A stretch of DNA of 64,000 nt, from positions 62,001-126,000 of the forward strand of contig NZ_JAFNJU010000004.1 in NCBI RefSeq assembly GCF_017368455.1, written 5' to 3'. The notes under the pieces were generated by a model. The model worked only from the letters and a program-made list of their open reading frames with translations, searched no databases and was not told the DNA's origin. Source of the stretch: Proteiniclasticum aestuarii (GTDB lineage Bacteria > Bacillota > Clostridia > Clostridiales > Clostridiaceae). The position numbers were made by a program, and so were the translations under genes. Position 1 is the stretch's first letter. Every line of letters starts with the position of its first letter. Below are positions 37,189 to 45,469 of this stretch, piece by piece.

Positions 37189-37449
37189 CTACAGAACCCA
37201 CCAGGTCTTGTATCTGGGATCCAGATACAGGGTGTATCTGTCCTTCCGTCTTTTTCTTCTTCCATCCAGATGATAGGTCCGCTCTTTCAGACCATTCTTA
37301 TCCTCAATAGTGACATAATGAATCTTCTCCACATCCACGGTAAGATATCTTGCCCGGTCCACAGCATAATATCTGAATTTCAGCGGATAGACCCTGCCGT
37401 CCTTGCTGTAGGTGATCACTTCACAGGGATATTTCTTTACTGGACACAT
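37189..37449 (-). CDS. Uncharacterised small basic protein
   Basis: An 86-residue protein, Lys/Arg- and Tyr-rich, with beta-strand-like segments (YPLKFRYYAVDRARYLTVDVEK, IHYVTIEDKNG) and a basic patch DGRRKRRKDRYTLYLD. It could be a small nucleic-acid-binding or PilZ/SH3-like barrel, but I do not recognise it. The ATG at 37449 follows GAGGGTGATGCC, the best start. The longer frame to 37521 adds a poorly supported extension. Confidence 0.6.
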   Translation of the reverse strand: MCPVKKYPCEVITYSKDGRVYPLKFRYYAVDRARYLTVDVEKIHYVTIEDKNGLKERTYHLDGRRKRRKDRYTLYLDPRYKTWWVL

Positions 37450-37557
37450 GGCATCACCCTCTTCTTCTTTCACCTTCATAATAGAACATATATTCTTTTT
37501 TGTCAATATAACCGGATTCACGCAACATTATGCCCATATATTGATTCCAATCGCGAC

Positions 37558-37590
37558 TTACCCACAACATATTGTGGATACTGTGCATAA
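37558..37590. other. Second, smaller DnaA-box-like cluster
   Basis: Three boxes in 33 bases between the small basic gene and the M23 gene: TTACCCACA (37558-37566), TGTGGATAC (37573-37581) and TGTGCATAA (37582-37590). The last is an exact match to TTATNCACA on the reverse strand and the other two have one mismatch each. Confidence 0.4.
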
Positions 37591-37636
37591 CCTTTGTATT
37601 CCATATGAACATTGTTTCCGATTCTTTTCCAGAATG

Positions 37637-37663
37637 TGAAAAGAGAGCCATTTCGGCTCTCTC
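37637..37663 (-). terminator. Intrinsic terminator of the M23 peptidase gene
   Basis: An AGAGAGCC/GGCTCTCT hairpin (37642-37649 with 37655-37662) is followed on the minus strand by TTTTC. Confidence 0.75.
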
Positions 37664-37670
37664 CTGTCGT

Positions 37671-38741
37671 TTACTGTATATACTTGGATGGATTGACTGC
37701 GCTTCCACCCATTCTGATTTCAAAATGAAGATGACTTCCAGTGGATCTTCCCGTGCTGCCCATCTTTCCGATGACATCTCCCTGCGTTACACTCTGCCCG
37801 ACTTTTACATTGATGGAGCTTAAGTGTGCATAGGCTGTTTCAATCCCGTTTCCGTGATTCACGATGATGAGTTTTCCATACGTACCTTTATTCCCGGCAA
37901 AGGTCACTTTTCCGTTTCTGGAAGCCAGGATGCTGGTTCCTCTGGAATTGGCGATATCGATGCCTGCATGAAATGCTCTTCTTCTGGTTACAGGATGGAT
38001 CCTGTTTCCATACCCGCTTGTCAGTCTTCCGCTGGCCGGTCTGATGAAGGTTGAGGCTCTCTTTCTCTCCAGTGCCTGCTGTCTCAGTTTTTCTTCTTCG
38101 ACTCTGATCTCTTCTTCCACTTTGGTCTTCTCTGCACTCAATACCTCTGACTGGGTCTGCACCTCAGTGATTCTGGTACTGAGTTCGCTGTTGAAAGTGA
38201 GCAGTTCAGAAGATCTTGATTCGATGCTTCCCAGAAGCTCTTCCACAAGAAGCAGATTTTCCTGAAGCTTACTCAGCTTTTCCTGAAGGCCCTCCCTGAT
38301 GGCTTCCTTGTCTTCCTTCTTCAGCTCTTTTTCCTGAACCAGTTCAAATTCCTCCACAGAAGAATGAACGGCTTTCAGAATGTCTGCCAGTTCCATTTTC
38401 GCATAACCATTGGTCAATGTCAGAATAGCTGCCTCTATGATGCTCGGATTGTCTTCACCAAGCATTTCAGTTTTCCTGCTTGTCACATCTATATTGTCTC
38501 TTAAATACTCTGCTCTGATGCGATAGATTTCTCTATCTCGATTTATTTCTTCGATTTCCTTAAGATTTGCTTCCAGTTGTGTCTCTGATTCCTGTCTGAC
38601 CACACTTACTGTTTCCAGCTCGCTGTTCAGATTTCCCAGTAGTGCCTTCTTATCTTCCAGTGCATATACGTTCTGAGCTGAAAATCCGGTGATGGTCCCC
38701 GCCACCAGCAGTCCAGCGACAATTCTTCTTAAATACTTCAT
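37671..38741 (-). CDS. M23 family metallopeptidase with coiled-coil domain (EnvC-like)
   Basis: A 356-residue secreted cell-wall hydrolase or activator. The N-terminal signal peptide spans about residues 1-27 (ending near QNVYALE). A long coiled coil (30-235), rich in Glu/Leu, resembles the EnvC/PcsB amphipathic region. The C-terminal LytM domain (245-356) has the zinc ligands in HAGIDIAN, a conserved AHL near 315 and the HLHFEI motif. All the metal-binding residues appear present, so it is likely an active peptidoglycan endopeptidase. GGAGGAAGTAA precedes ATG. Confidence 0.92.
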   Translation of the reverse strand: MKYLRRIVAGLLVAGTITGFSAQNVYALEDKKALLGNLNSELETVSVVRQESETQLEANLKEIEEINRDREIYRIRAEYLRDNIDVTSRKTEMLGEDNPSIIEAAILTLTNGYAKMELADILKAVHSSVEEFELVQEKELKKEDKEAIREGLQEKLSKLQENLLLVEELLGSIESRSSELLTFNSELSTRITEVQTQSEVLSAEKTKVEEEIRVEEEKLRQQALERKRASTFIRPASGRLTSGYGNRIHPVTRRRAFHAGIDIANSRGTSILASRNGKVTFAGNKGTYGKLIIVNHGNGIETAYAHLSSINVKVGQSVTQGDVIGKMGSTGRSTGSHLHFEIRMGGSAVNPSKYIQ

Positions 38742-38918
38742 TTACTTCCTCCATGTCACTTTTTACGACTTCCTTATACTAAAGTCTTTTTATGAAGAAA
38801 GTATGAAGATATTTCATTTATTTTTACATTTAATTAAAGATGCTCTTTACAACTTGCGGGAAACCGCATGATATCACCTTTCTACCACTTCATCTGTTCT
38901 ACATGGATTCCGAAAAAT

Positions 38919-39566
38919 TCATGCCAGATAAAAGAATGTGAAGAAATAATGCATGAGACTGCCGCCCAATATGAACAGATGGAAGAGCTCGTGGAACCCG
39001 AAGGATTCCGATAGATTCGGTTTTTTCACCATGTAGATGAACCCGCCGATGCTGTAGAGGATTCCGCCCACAAGAAGCAGCATGAATCCGGTAAAGTCCA
39101 CATTCCTGTAGACATCTCCGATGAAGAACATGACCATCCATCCCATGAACAGGTAGAAGAAGGTATACAGCACTCTTGGCATGTTGTTGATGAATACCTT
39201 GGACAGAATCCCGAACAGAGCGATGGACCAGACCACAATCAGCACCACATTTCTCTGGGTTCCTTCCAGAACACTTAGGCACATGGGTGTATAGCTTCCT
39301 GCAATCAGCACATAGATCATGCTGTGATCCAGCTTCTTCAGTCTTCTGATCCCCTTCTCACTGCCGGTATAACCATGATAGATTCCGCTGGCAAGATAAA
39401 GAAGAATCAGGCTGATGCCGAAAATCAGCGCTCCGATGATGCTCTTTAAGGAAGCCTCCACAAGAATCCTCTGGGTAAGGAGTACAATGGTACCGATGAA
39501 GAAGAGCACTGCTCCGGCAAGATGGGTGATGGAGTTGACGGGTTCTCTCAGTTTTATTCGTTTCAT
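38919..39566 (-). CDS. trhA: TrhA / hemolysin III family membrane protein (PAQR fold)
   Basis: A 215-residue protein with seven hydrophobic segments. Conserved metal-site residues are visible: HLAGAVLF near 15 and SGIYHGYTGSE near 60 (Ser/His), KKLDHSMIYVLIAGSYTP near 77 (Asp/His), and the C-terminal HELFHLFILGGSLMHYFF with two His. TrhA/YqfA proteins influence membrane energetics, and their enzyme activity is not settled. It has its own promoter at 39617-39644. Confidence 0.9.
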   Translation of the reverse strand: MKRIKLREPVNSITHLAGAVLFFIGTIVLLTQRILVEASLKSIIGALIFGISLILLYLASGIYHGYTGSEKGIRRLKKLDHSMIYVLIAGSYTPMCLSVLEGTQRNVVLIVVWSIALFGILSKVFINNMPRVLYTFFYLFMGWMVMFFIGDVYRNVDFTGFMLLLVGGILYSIGGFIYMVKKPNLSESFGFHELFHLFILGGSLMHYFFTFFYLA

Positions 39567-39616
39567 ATGAATTTCTCCTTGATGTAGTTTTTATAACTAT
39601 GTGTTGTCCTGTTCAT

Positions 39617-39644
39617 ATTATAACTCATTTCGACGTAAAATCAA
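39617..39644 (-). promoter_or_regulatory. Promoter of the TrhA-type gene
   Basis: TTGATT (39639-39644), a 16-base spacer and TATAAT (39617-39622) on the minus strand. Nearby, TAGTTTTTATAACTA is a small palindrome inside the leader. The rest of the 287-base gap to the next gene holds nothing else I recognise. Confidence 0.7.
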
Positions 39645-39853
39645 CATTGTAGTTTAAGAAATTTTATATTAATATGATACTATCTGGTTTTGATAACTAC
39701 ATGAAGCATGTATCCGTTCCCTGCAGTGCCTCAGGCACAAAGACAATGCACCGGTCCGTACCTGCTTCCTGACAGCCCCCCCGTCTCAGGATTTATTCCG
39801 CTCATGACCAGTTAAATACCATAGAACCGCTTTACGGCACGAGGAGAAATGAA

Positions 39854-40339
39854 ATGAAGAAAGAAGAAATGCTGAAGCTACCCGAAATCTCGGAAATACC
39901 TGATTTTGGTCTGTATATGGACCAGGTCATCACCTATATGGAGAAATCCTATCCTAAGAAACCTCTGACAAAAACCATGATCAACAACTATTCCAAAGAT
40001 AAGATTCTTTACCCCTCCCACAAGAAGAAATACGCCAGAGAACATCTGATGCTTTTAGCACTCATTCAGATCCTGAAGAGAACCCTGACGCTCCCTGAAA
40101 TCAAGATTCTTCTGGGCCCTGTATCCAAGGAATGCGCCAATGGCCATACTGAGAGCCTTTACAGACTTTATGAAGACTTCCATGGACTTTTCAATACCAC
40201 CATCTCCCATTCGGAAGAACTGCGAAACAGGGTCTCGGAGAATCTTTCAGACAGCCGCGTAAAGATTCTCGTATATTCATTAATTTCTGCCTATTTCGGC
40301 AATCTTTCAGAAGAACTTCTTGCTGAAGCCGATCAATAA
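39854..40339 (+). CDS. DUF1836 family protein (MerR-like HTH)
   Basis: A 161-residue protein. LTKTMINNYSKDKILYPS...KKYAREHLMLLALIQ (residues 37-75) is the DUF1836 hallmark, a helix-turn-helix resembling MerR regulators. The remainder is alpha-helical. The family is presumed to be transcription-related but has no defined targets. A short GAGGAGAAATGA ribosome binding site precedes ATG. It is monocistronic. Confidence 0.85.
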   Translation: MKKEEMLKLPEISEIPDFGLYMDQVITYMEKSYPKKPLTKTMINNYSKDKILYPSHKKKYAREHLMLLALIQILKRTLTLPEIKILLGPVSKECANGHTESLYRLYEDFHGLFNTTISHSEELRNRVSENLSDSRVKILVYSLISAYFGNLSEELLAEADQ

Positions 40340-40504
40340 CGCAGATTTACTCATTTCTAGAACAATTCGCTAATTGTTCACAGTTATTTCTTATGGTTTT
40401 CATACGTCATTTTCACAAAACCTGTATCATAATGTTATGCAATCAGAGATTAATACTCAATATAATGATAAATTATGCAAATATTGGATGGAAATGAAGG
40501 CGAT

Positions 40505-41293
40505 ATGATGAAAACAATGGTGTTAGGCGCAGTACACCTTAATGTAACTGATGTGGAGGAACTCACCCTTTACTATGAAACTCTGGGATTCAGAAGCAGA
40601 CAGACCGACGAAGGCATGGAGCTTCTTGCAGGAAGCAGACCCCTTCTCATTCTGCATCCTACAAAACAGACAAGACGACATGAAGTGGGACTCTATCATT
40701 TTGCTGTAAGAGTCCCTGATAGAGAAGACCTGGGCAATTTCCTCTATCACCTGGCGGTGAAGAGAATTCCTGTAACAGGATTTTCCGACCATCATGTGTC
40801 GGAAGCCATCTATCTCAGCGATCCTGAAGGAAATGGCATAGAGGTCTACTGGGACAAGCCTGAAAGCATCTGGAAAAACGGAAACGGAATCCATATGACG
40901 ACAGATCCCATGGATGTGGATGGAGTCCTTGCCTCAAGAACCACCGACTCCTTTACAGGCTTTCCTGAAGGAACAGACATGGGTCACATCCACCTGCATG
41001 TACAGAATCTGGCAGACTCCCATAGTCATTACAAAGAAACACTGGGACTTGAAAAAACACTGGATTATCCCAATGCCGGTTTCTTCTCAAGAGACGGATA
41101 TCACCACCACATCGGCATGAACATGTGGCTTCAGGGCAATCCCGATGTGAAGCGCGATGGTTACCCCGGTATCCACCACTTCAGCATTCATCTTGCTCCT
41201 GCTGTCTTTGACGAGATTTATGGTCCGGAGAAGACAGTGGTGGAAAACCGTGATCCCAATCATATCCTATATAAGGTTTATCGAGGCTTTTAA
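40505..41293 (+). CDS. VOC (glyoxalase/extradiol dioxygenase) superfamily protein
   Basis: A 262-residue protein with two VOC halves. Candidate metal ligands are the His in VHLNVTD (residues 10-13), the His in LYHFAVRV, the Glu in GNGIEVYW, and the second-half GHIHLHV and GYHHHIGMNMW. This two-domain layout matches the catechol-2,3-dioxygenase-like group often called CatE. The ATG at 40505 (MMKTMV) follows GAAGGCGAT; an upstream frame at 40475 lacks support. Substrate unknown. It ends at a UUCG-loop terminator. Confidence 0.82.
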   Translation: MMKTMVLGAVHLNVTDVEELTLYYETLGFRSRQTDEGMELLAGSRPLLILHPTKQTRRHEVGLYHFAVRVPDREDLGNFLYHLAVKRIPVTGFSDHHVSEAIYLSDPEGNGIEVYWDKPESIWKNGNGIHMTTDPMDVDGVLASRTTDSFTGFPEGTDMGHIHLHVQNLADSHSHYKETLGLEKTLDYPNAGFFSRDGYHHHIGMNMWLQGNPDVKRDGYPGIHHFSIHLAPAVFDEIYGPEKTVVENRDPNHILYKVYRGF

Positions 41294-41375
41294 CCAGTCT
41301 CTTTAAATAGATCTAGAACCCGCTTCCTCCTACTTGAAATATACTTTCTCTTTTTTGTATATTTCAACAAAGATG

Positions 41376-41407
41376 AACCCCGGAGAATTCGTTCTCCGGG
41401 GTTTTCC
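41376..41407 (+). terminator. UUCG-loop terminator of the VOC gene
   Basis: A 12-bp stem AACCCCGGAGAA/TTCTCCGGGGTT (41376-41387 with 41392-41403) closes a TTCG tetraloop and is followed by Ts. Confidence 0.88.
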
Positions 41408-41412
41408 TGCGT

Positions 41413-43422
41413 CTATCTGTTTTCATAGGCTGTCTGGATGATTTCCTTGATGTATCCTTTTCTGTAGGCATTCACCAGCTGGAGAAGATCCTCCACCTGG
41501 GATTTCAGTTCCTTCCCGGTATCCGTGTCCGCAACGCGTCTGCGACTTCGGACACTTTCAAGGACCATTACTGTGGATACGATGTCCTTCTCTTCCAGAA
41601 TGGCTTTCTGTGTGGATTCGAAAGGCTCATGACTGACCAGGTTCAGCCCGTGGGAATTGTAGATCAGCGTGTATCCCGCAATGCCGGTCTCCTTCTGGTA
41701 CGCCTTGGCGAATCCGCCGTCAATGACCAGGAGCTTTCCGTCTGCCTTGATGGGACTTTCTCCTTTGACCACTTTCACCGGCACATGCCCGTTCACCAGG
41801 TGCCCATGCTCTTTATCCAGCCCGAACTCCTCCAGAATCATTTCGATGCGGTCCGGTCTTTCTCTGTCCCTGTAATATGGATTCTTTTCTTCCGCATGGG
41901 GCGCTTTGTCGTCAATGTAATACCGCTCGAAGGTGGCCATCTTTCTCTTTCCGAAGAGCGGAGAAGAAGGTCCGCACCAGAGATACCACATGGCATCCAG
42001 TCCCTGCTCCTTCAGCACGGGGTCATTATTGAAATAGCCCTGTCTTGCAAGGCGGTCCAGTTCGTCCAGAGCCGCTTTCCCTTTGTATCTCTCTCCGTCA
42101 ATCGTGATCTCATTGAAATCCCCATCGTCATTCATGGGCATGCAGCCATGAAGCAGAAGGTTCCCGTTGAACACCTTATACATGCTGCCCTTGGAAAAGA
42201 GAAGCTGTACATGATCATTCAGTCTCATGGAGTTCATGAAGGAGCGTTTCAGCCTCTCCAGAATGTCCTTTTCCGCCTCTGTCAGAATGAAGGGATTCTT
42301 CGGATCGATGGTCGGAAATTCTGTGGAATTCAGTTCATACTCCACACCATCCACCTTGACGGTGCCTTTCTCGTAATCGATCATATCCAGCAGCATCCGA
42401 TCGCTCATTCCATATTCCGGATGTCTGTAGATGATCTCCGCTTCCACCTTCATCTGGATGAGAAAAATCGCCTTGTGGATTTTGGCGATGAGCTCCAGCT
42501 CCTTCTGGTTCTTCTCTGTGACTTCCACCCCTTTGGGCATGAACTTCGAGAGCTCCCCGCTTCCGTAGTTCTCCATGGCGAAGGTGGCCAGAGGAAGAAG
42601 ATTGATGCCGTAGCGGTCTTCCAGTAGCTCCAGATGATTGTATCTGGCAGTGATGCGCACAACATTTGCGATGAGCGCTTCGCTGCCGGCACAGGCCCCC
42701 ATCCAGATCATATCGTGATTTCCCCACTGGATGTCCAGAGAGTGATACTCCTTCAGCATGTCCATGATGATATCCGCTCCAGGACCTCTGTCATAGATGT
42801 CTCCGATGATATGAAGCCGGTCCACGGCAAACCGCTGTATGAGATTGGATATGGCGATGATGAACGCCCTGGCCCGATCCAGATCAATGATGGTTTCAAT
42901 GATCTTGTTGTAGTAATCATACTTGTTGATTCGATCTTCGTTCTCATTGAGCAGTTCATCCAGAATATAGGCGAACTCCTTCGGGAAAGCTTTTCTCACC
43001 TTGGACCTGGTGTATTTGGAAGAGACTCTCTTGCAGACTTCAATGAGTCTGAAAAGATGGATCCTGTACCAGTCGTCGATTTCCCTCTCATTGATGTCCA
43101 GCATATCCAGCTTCTCCGCCGGATAATAGATCAGTGTCGCCAGAGCCTTCTTTTCCGATTCTCTCAAGGTATTTCCGTACAGATCGTTGATCTTGTTTCG
43201 GATGACCCCTGAAGCATTCTTCAGCACATGGCGAAAAGATTCGAATTCTCCATGCACATCCGAGATGTAATGCTCTGTACCCTTCGGCAGATCCAGGATC
43301 GCCTGGAGATTGATGATTTCCGTCGTTGCAGCACTGATGGTGGGATACTGTCTTGCCAAAAGCTTCAAATAGTCTATATCTCGAACTGTCTCAACTTCCT
43401 TTCCAGTCAATTCATTCGTCAT
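41413..43422 (-). CDS. fbp: Fructose-1,6-bisphosphatase, class III
   Basis: A gluconeogenic enzyme that hydrolyses fructose-1,6-bisphosphate to fructose-6-phosphate. The 669-residue length is typical of the Firmicutes class III enzyme, a metallophosphatase. Motifs include YISDVHGEFESF near 57-68, IIGDIYDRGPGAD near 200, QWGNHDMIWMGA and VNGHVPVK. GGGGGCGTTATGA precedes ATG. It is convergent with the VOC gene across a UUCG terminator and separated from the YbaK gene by about 125 bases. Confidence 0.97.
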   Translation of the reverse strand: MTNELTGKEVETVRDIDYLKLLARQYPTISAATTEIINLQAILDLPKGTEHYISDVHGEFESFRHVLKNASGVIRNKINDLYGNTLRESEKKALATLIYYPAEKLDMLDINEREIDDWYRIHLFRLIEVCKRVSSKYTRSKVRKAFPKEFAYILDELLNENEDRINKYDYYNKIIETIIDLDRARAFIIAISNLIQRFAVDRLHIIGDIYDRGPGADIIMDMLKEYHSLDIQWGNHDMIWMGACAGSEALIANVVRITARYNHLELLEDRYGINLLPLATFAMENYGSGELSKFMPKGVEVTEKNQKELELIAKIHKAIFLIQMKVEAEIIYRHPEYGMSDRMLLDMIDYEKGTVKVDGVEYELNSTEFPTIDPKNPFILTEAEKDILERLKRSFMNSMRLNDHVQLLFSKGSMYKVFNGNLLLHGCMPMNDDGDFNEITIDGERYKGKAALDELDRLARQGYFNNDPVLKEQGLDAMWYLWCGPSSPLFGKRKMATFERYYIDDKAPHAEEKNPYYRDRERPDRIEMILEEFGLDKEHGHLVNGHVPVKVVKGESPIKADGKLLVIDGGFAKAYQKETGIAGYTLIYNSHGLNLVSHEPFESTQKAILEEKDIVSTVMVLESVRSRRRVADTDTGKELKSQVEDLLQLVNAYRKGYIKEIIQTAYENR

Positions 43423-43548
43423 TCATAACGCCCCCAATAAAATTAACAATTCCGTTTCTATATTTCATTATACAGTAGATTCATTCATTGCCCCACACTG
43501 ATTGCCAAAAATAAATGGATATTCAGCAAATAACCAGAATTCAGCCTG

Positions 43549-44022
43549 TCATTCTTCCCAATGCTTACAAACGTCCACCCAGCCCCTGGCTTTCGCATAT
43601 CTGAAAAGCTCCTCAGGGGTCAGCTCAATGGCGCTGTTGTCACTTCCGCAGGCCGGAAAGACGCTTTCATATCTTTTCAGAGACAAATCCAGAAAAACCA
43701 AAGCATCCTCTGGCACTGCAAAGGGACAGACCCCGCCCACCGCATGACCTGTGAGCTTCTCCACATCCTCTGCCCGGAGCATCTTCGCTTTTCGTCTGAA
43801 CCGCTCTTTGAATTTTCTGCTGTCCACCCTGGCGTCCCCAGCCGCCACAATCAAGACCGCTCCCTCTTCTCCATAAAAGGAAAGGGTCTTGGCGATCCTT
43901 CCGGGAATGACCCCTGCAGCTTCCGCTGCCAGCTCCACTGTGGCACTGGAGACAGGAAATTCCATCACCTGATCCTCCATGCCCAGCTTTCTGAAATATC
44001 TCTTCACATTCTCTATGGCCAT
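43549..44022 (-). CDS. YbaK/EbsC-type aminoacyl-tRNA deacylase
   Basis: A 157-residue editing-domain protein that hydrolyses misacylated tRNAs, most often Cys-tRNA-Pro. It has the core motifs VSSATVELAAEA, RIAKTLSFYG (with the conserved Lys) and GGVCPFAVPEDALVFLD. I choose the ATG at 44022 (MAIENVKRYF), which fits the usual family start and has AGGGGGAAGAAG upstream. The next ATG at 44040 adds six residues. It lies near proS only loosely, 7 kb away. Confidence 0.88.
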   Translation of the reverse strand: MAIENVKRYFRKLGMEDQVMEFPVSSATVELAAEAAGVIPGRIAKTLSFYGEEGAVLIVAAGDARVDSRKFKERFRRKAKMLRAEDVEKLTGHAVGGVCPFAVPEDALVFLDLSLKRYESVFPACGSDNSAIELTPEELFRYAKARGWVDVCKHWEE

Positions 44023-44153
44023 GCTCTTCTTCCCCCTCATTCATTCCTTCTTTTCTTCTTCATTCTTCTATTCTATCAAAAAAAGCGTCATTAAAATCGG
44101 AAATCAGCAACCAGATTTTGTATCGTTTTTCATAATTGTTGTATTGGATGAAA

Positions 44154-44182
44154 TTGTAAACACTGTCTGTAAGCTTTACAAT
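44154..44182 (+). promoter_or_regulatory. Promoter of the MFS gene, leaderless arrangement
   Basis: TTGTAA (44154-44159), a 17-base spacer and TACAAT (44177-44182) are followed only six bases later by the ATG at 44189. The transcript would start at or next to the start codon. A 13-bp palindrome TGTAAGCTTTACA (44168-44180) overlaps the -10. Confidence 0.65.
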
Positions 44183-44188
44183 AAGATT

Positions 44189-45397
44189 ATGAGTTACAGA
44201 AAATTAAACCCGGTTATTAAAAAATTCATACTGATCGTTTTTCTTTATGGACTGACCTCCGCATCCTTCAACGGATTCTTCGGCATCTACATCAAGGAAA
44301 TCGGCTATCCCGAAAGCGTCGTGGGCAGCATTCTGTCCCTCAGGAGATTATCCGTTGGGGTCTTCACCTTCCTCATCGCTTTCATCGCAGGCAAACTCGG
44401 CCACAAAAGAACGCTGATTCTGGGCCTTTTCACCGTGGGCATCACAAGTATTCTCATCGTCATAGTGGAAAACATCCGGTTTATGGAAATCATTTCGGTG
44501 CTCTTCGGGTTCGGACAGGCGGCCATGCTGACGGTGGAATCTCCCTTCATCTTCAATCAGACCGATGGAGAAGAAAGAGTCCATGCCTTCAGTCTCACCT
44601 TTGCCACCAGAAATGCGGCATTCATGTCGGGGTCTCTACTCACAGGGTTTCTGGCGGACATCTTTTCCACCAGAGTCGCAACGGATGCCATCGCCATACG
44701 CTATGCGCTGATTGCCGTGAGCATTCTGAGCCTTGTGGCCATCATTCCCTTGAGTCTTTTAAAGCCCAGGACGGCCAAGAGAGACAAGCAGCTGAACCTG
44801 AAAGAGATCCACTCCTTCTTCACGAAGCAGAACGTCGTCTTTCTAACTTATACAGGATTCATCGGCCTTGGCGCCGGACTTGTGGTTCCCTTCTTCGGCG
44901 TCTATCTGAAGTACATGCTGGAAACCACGGAAAGCCTTGTGGGACTGATTCTGAGCTTTGCTCAGCTGGGCACCGTTTTCGGTGGACTCAGTGTCCCTTA
45001 CTTAAGCAGAAAGATCGGTAACTATAAAACCATTGTCATGACACAGATCTTAAGCATTCCACTGCTCCTCGCCATCGGGTTCCCTCAGGGAATCGTCATT
45101 GTGGCCATCGCCTTCTTTCTTCGAAGCTCTCTCATGAACATGGGACAGCCGCTCATAAGAAACATCGCCATGGATATAGTGGAAGAACAGCAGAGGCCCT
45201 TCATGAGCGCCATGCGTGTCATGGTCAACAACATCGCCCGTGCCTTAGGCATCTACGTAGGTGGCGGCATGATGGAGCGCATCAGCTACAATGCTCCTTA
45301 TGCCTTGACCATCGTCTTCTACCTGATAGGCACCTTCCTGTTCTATCTTCTCTTCAGAGAGAGGATGAAAGAAAAATCGCTCCCCATGAGTGTATAG
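44189..45397 (+). CDS. MFS transporter
   Basis: A 402-residue protein with about twelve hydrophobic helices and the MFS loop motif GKLGHKRTLILGLF between helices 2 and 3, repeated more weakly in the second half as SRKIGNYKTIVMTQIL. Probable secondary transporter; substrate unknown. The ATG at 44189 (MSYRKLNPVIKK) is preferred. The longer upstream frame overlaps the YbaK gene on the other strand and passes through the promoter. There is no clear ribosome binding site, which fits a leaderless transcript. Confidence 0.87.
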   Translation: MSYRKLNPVIKKFILIVFLYGLTSASFNGFFGIYIKEIGYPESVVGSILSLRRLSVGVFTFLIAFIAGKLGHKRTLILGLFTVGITSILIVIVENIRFMEIISVLFGFGQAAMLTVESPFIFNQTDGEERVHAFSLTFATRNAAFMSGSLLTGFLADIFSTRVATDAIAIRYALIAVSILSLVAIIPLSLLKPRTAKRDKQLNLKEIHSFFTKQNVVFLTYTGFIGLGAGLVVPFFGVYLKYMLETTESLVGLILSFAQLGTVFGGLSVPYLSRKIGNYKTIVMTQILSIPLLLAIGFPQGIVIVAIAFFLRSSLMNMGQPLIRNIAMDIVEEQQRPFMSAMRVMVNNIARALGIYVGGGMMERISYNAPYALTIVFYLIGTFLFYLLFRERMKEKSLPMSV

Positions 45398-45423
45398 CTC
45401 CCATAGCTAAACTCATTAAAATT

Positions 45424-45454
45424 AAAACCCGCTCCTCATGAGCGGGTTTTATTA
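45424..45454. terminator. Bidirectional terminator between the MFS and PucR genes
   Basis: An 11-bp stem AAAACCCGCTC/GAGCGGGTTTT (45424-45434 with 45440-45450) has a 5-nt loop and A/T flanks on both sides. Confidence 0.88.
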
Positions 45455-45469
45455 TGCTTTGAGATTTCA

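Noticed and set aside
41629..42627. Plus-strand 332-residue frame opposite fbp
   Set aside because: It is antisense to the conserved class III fructose bisphosphatase and has no ribosome binding site or domain likeness.
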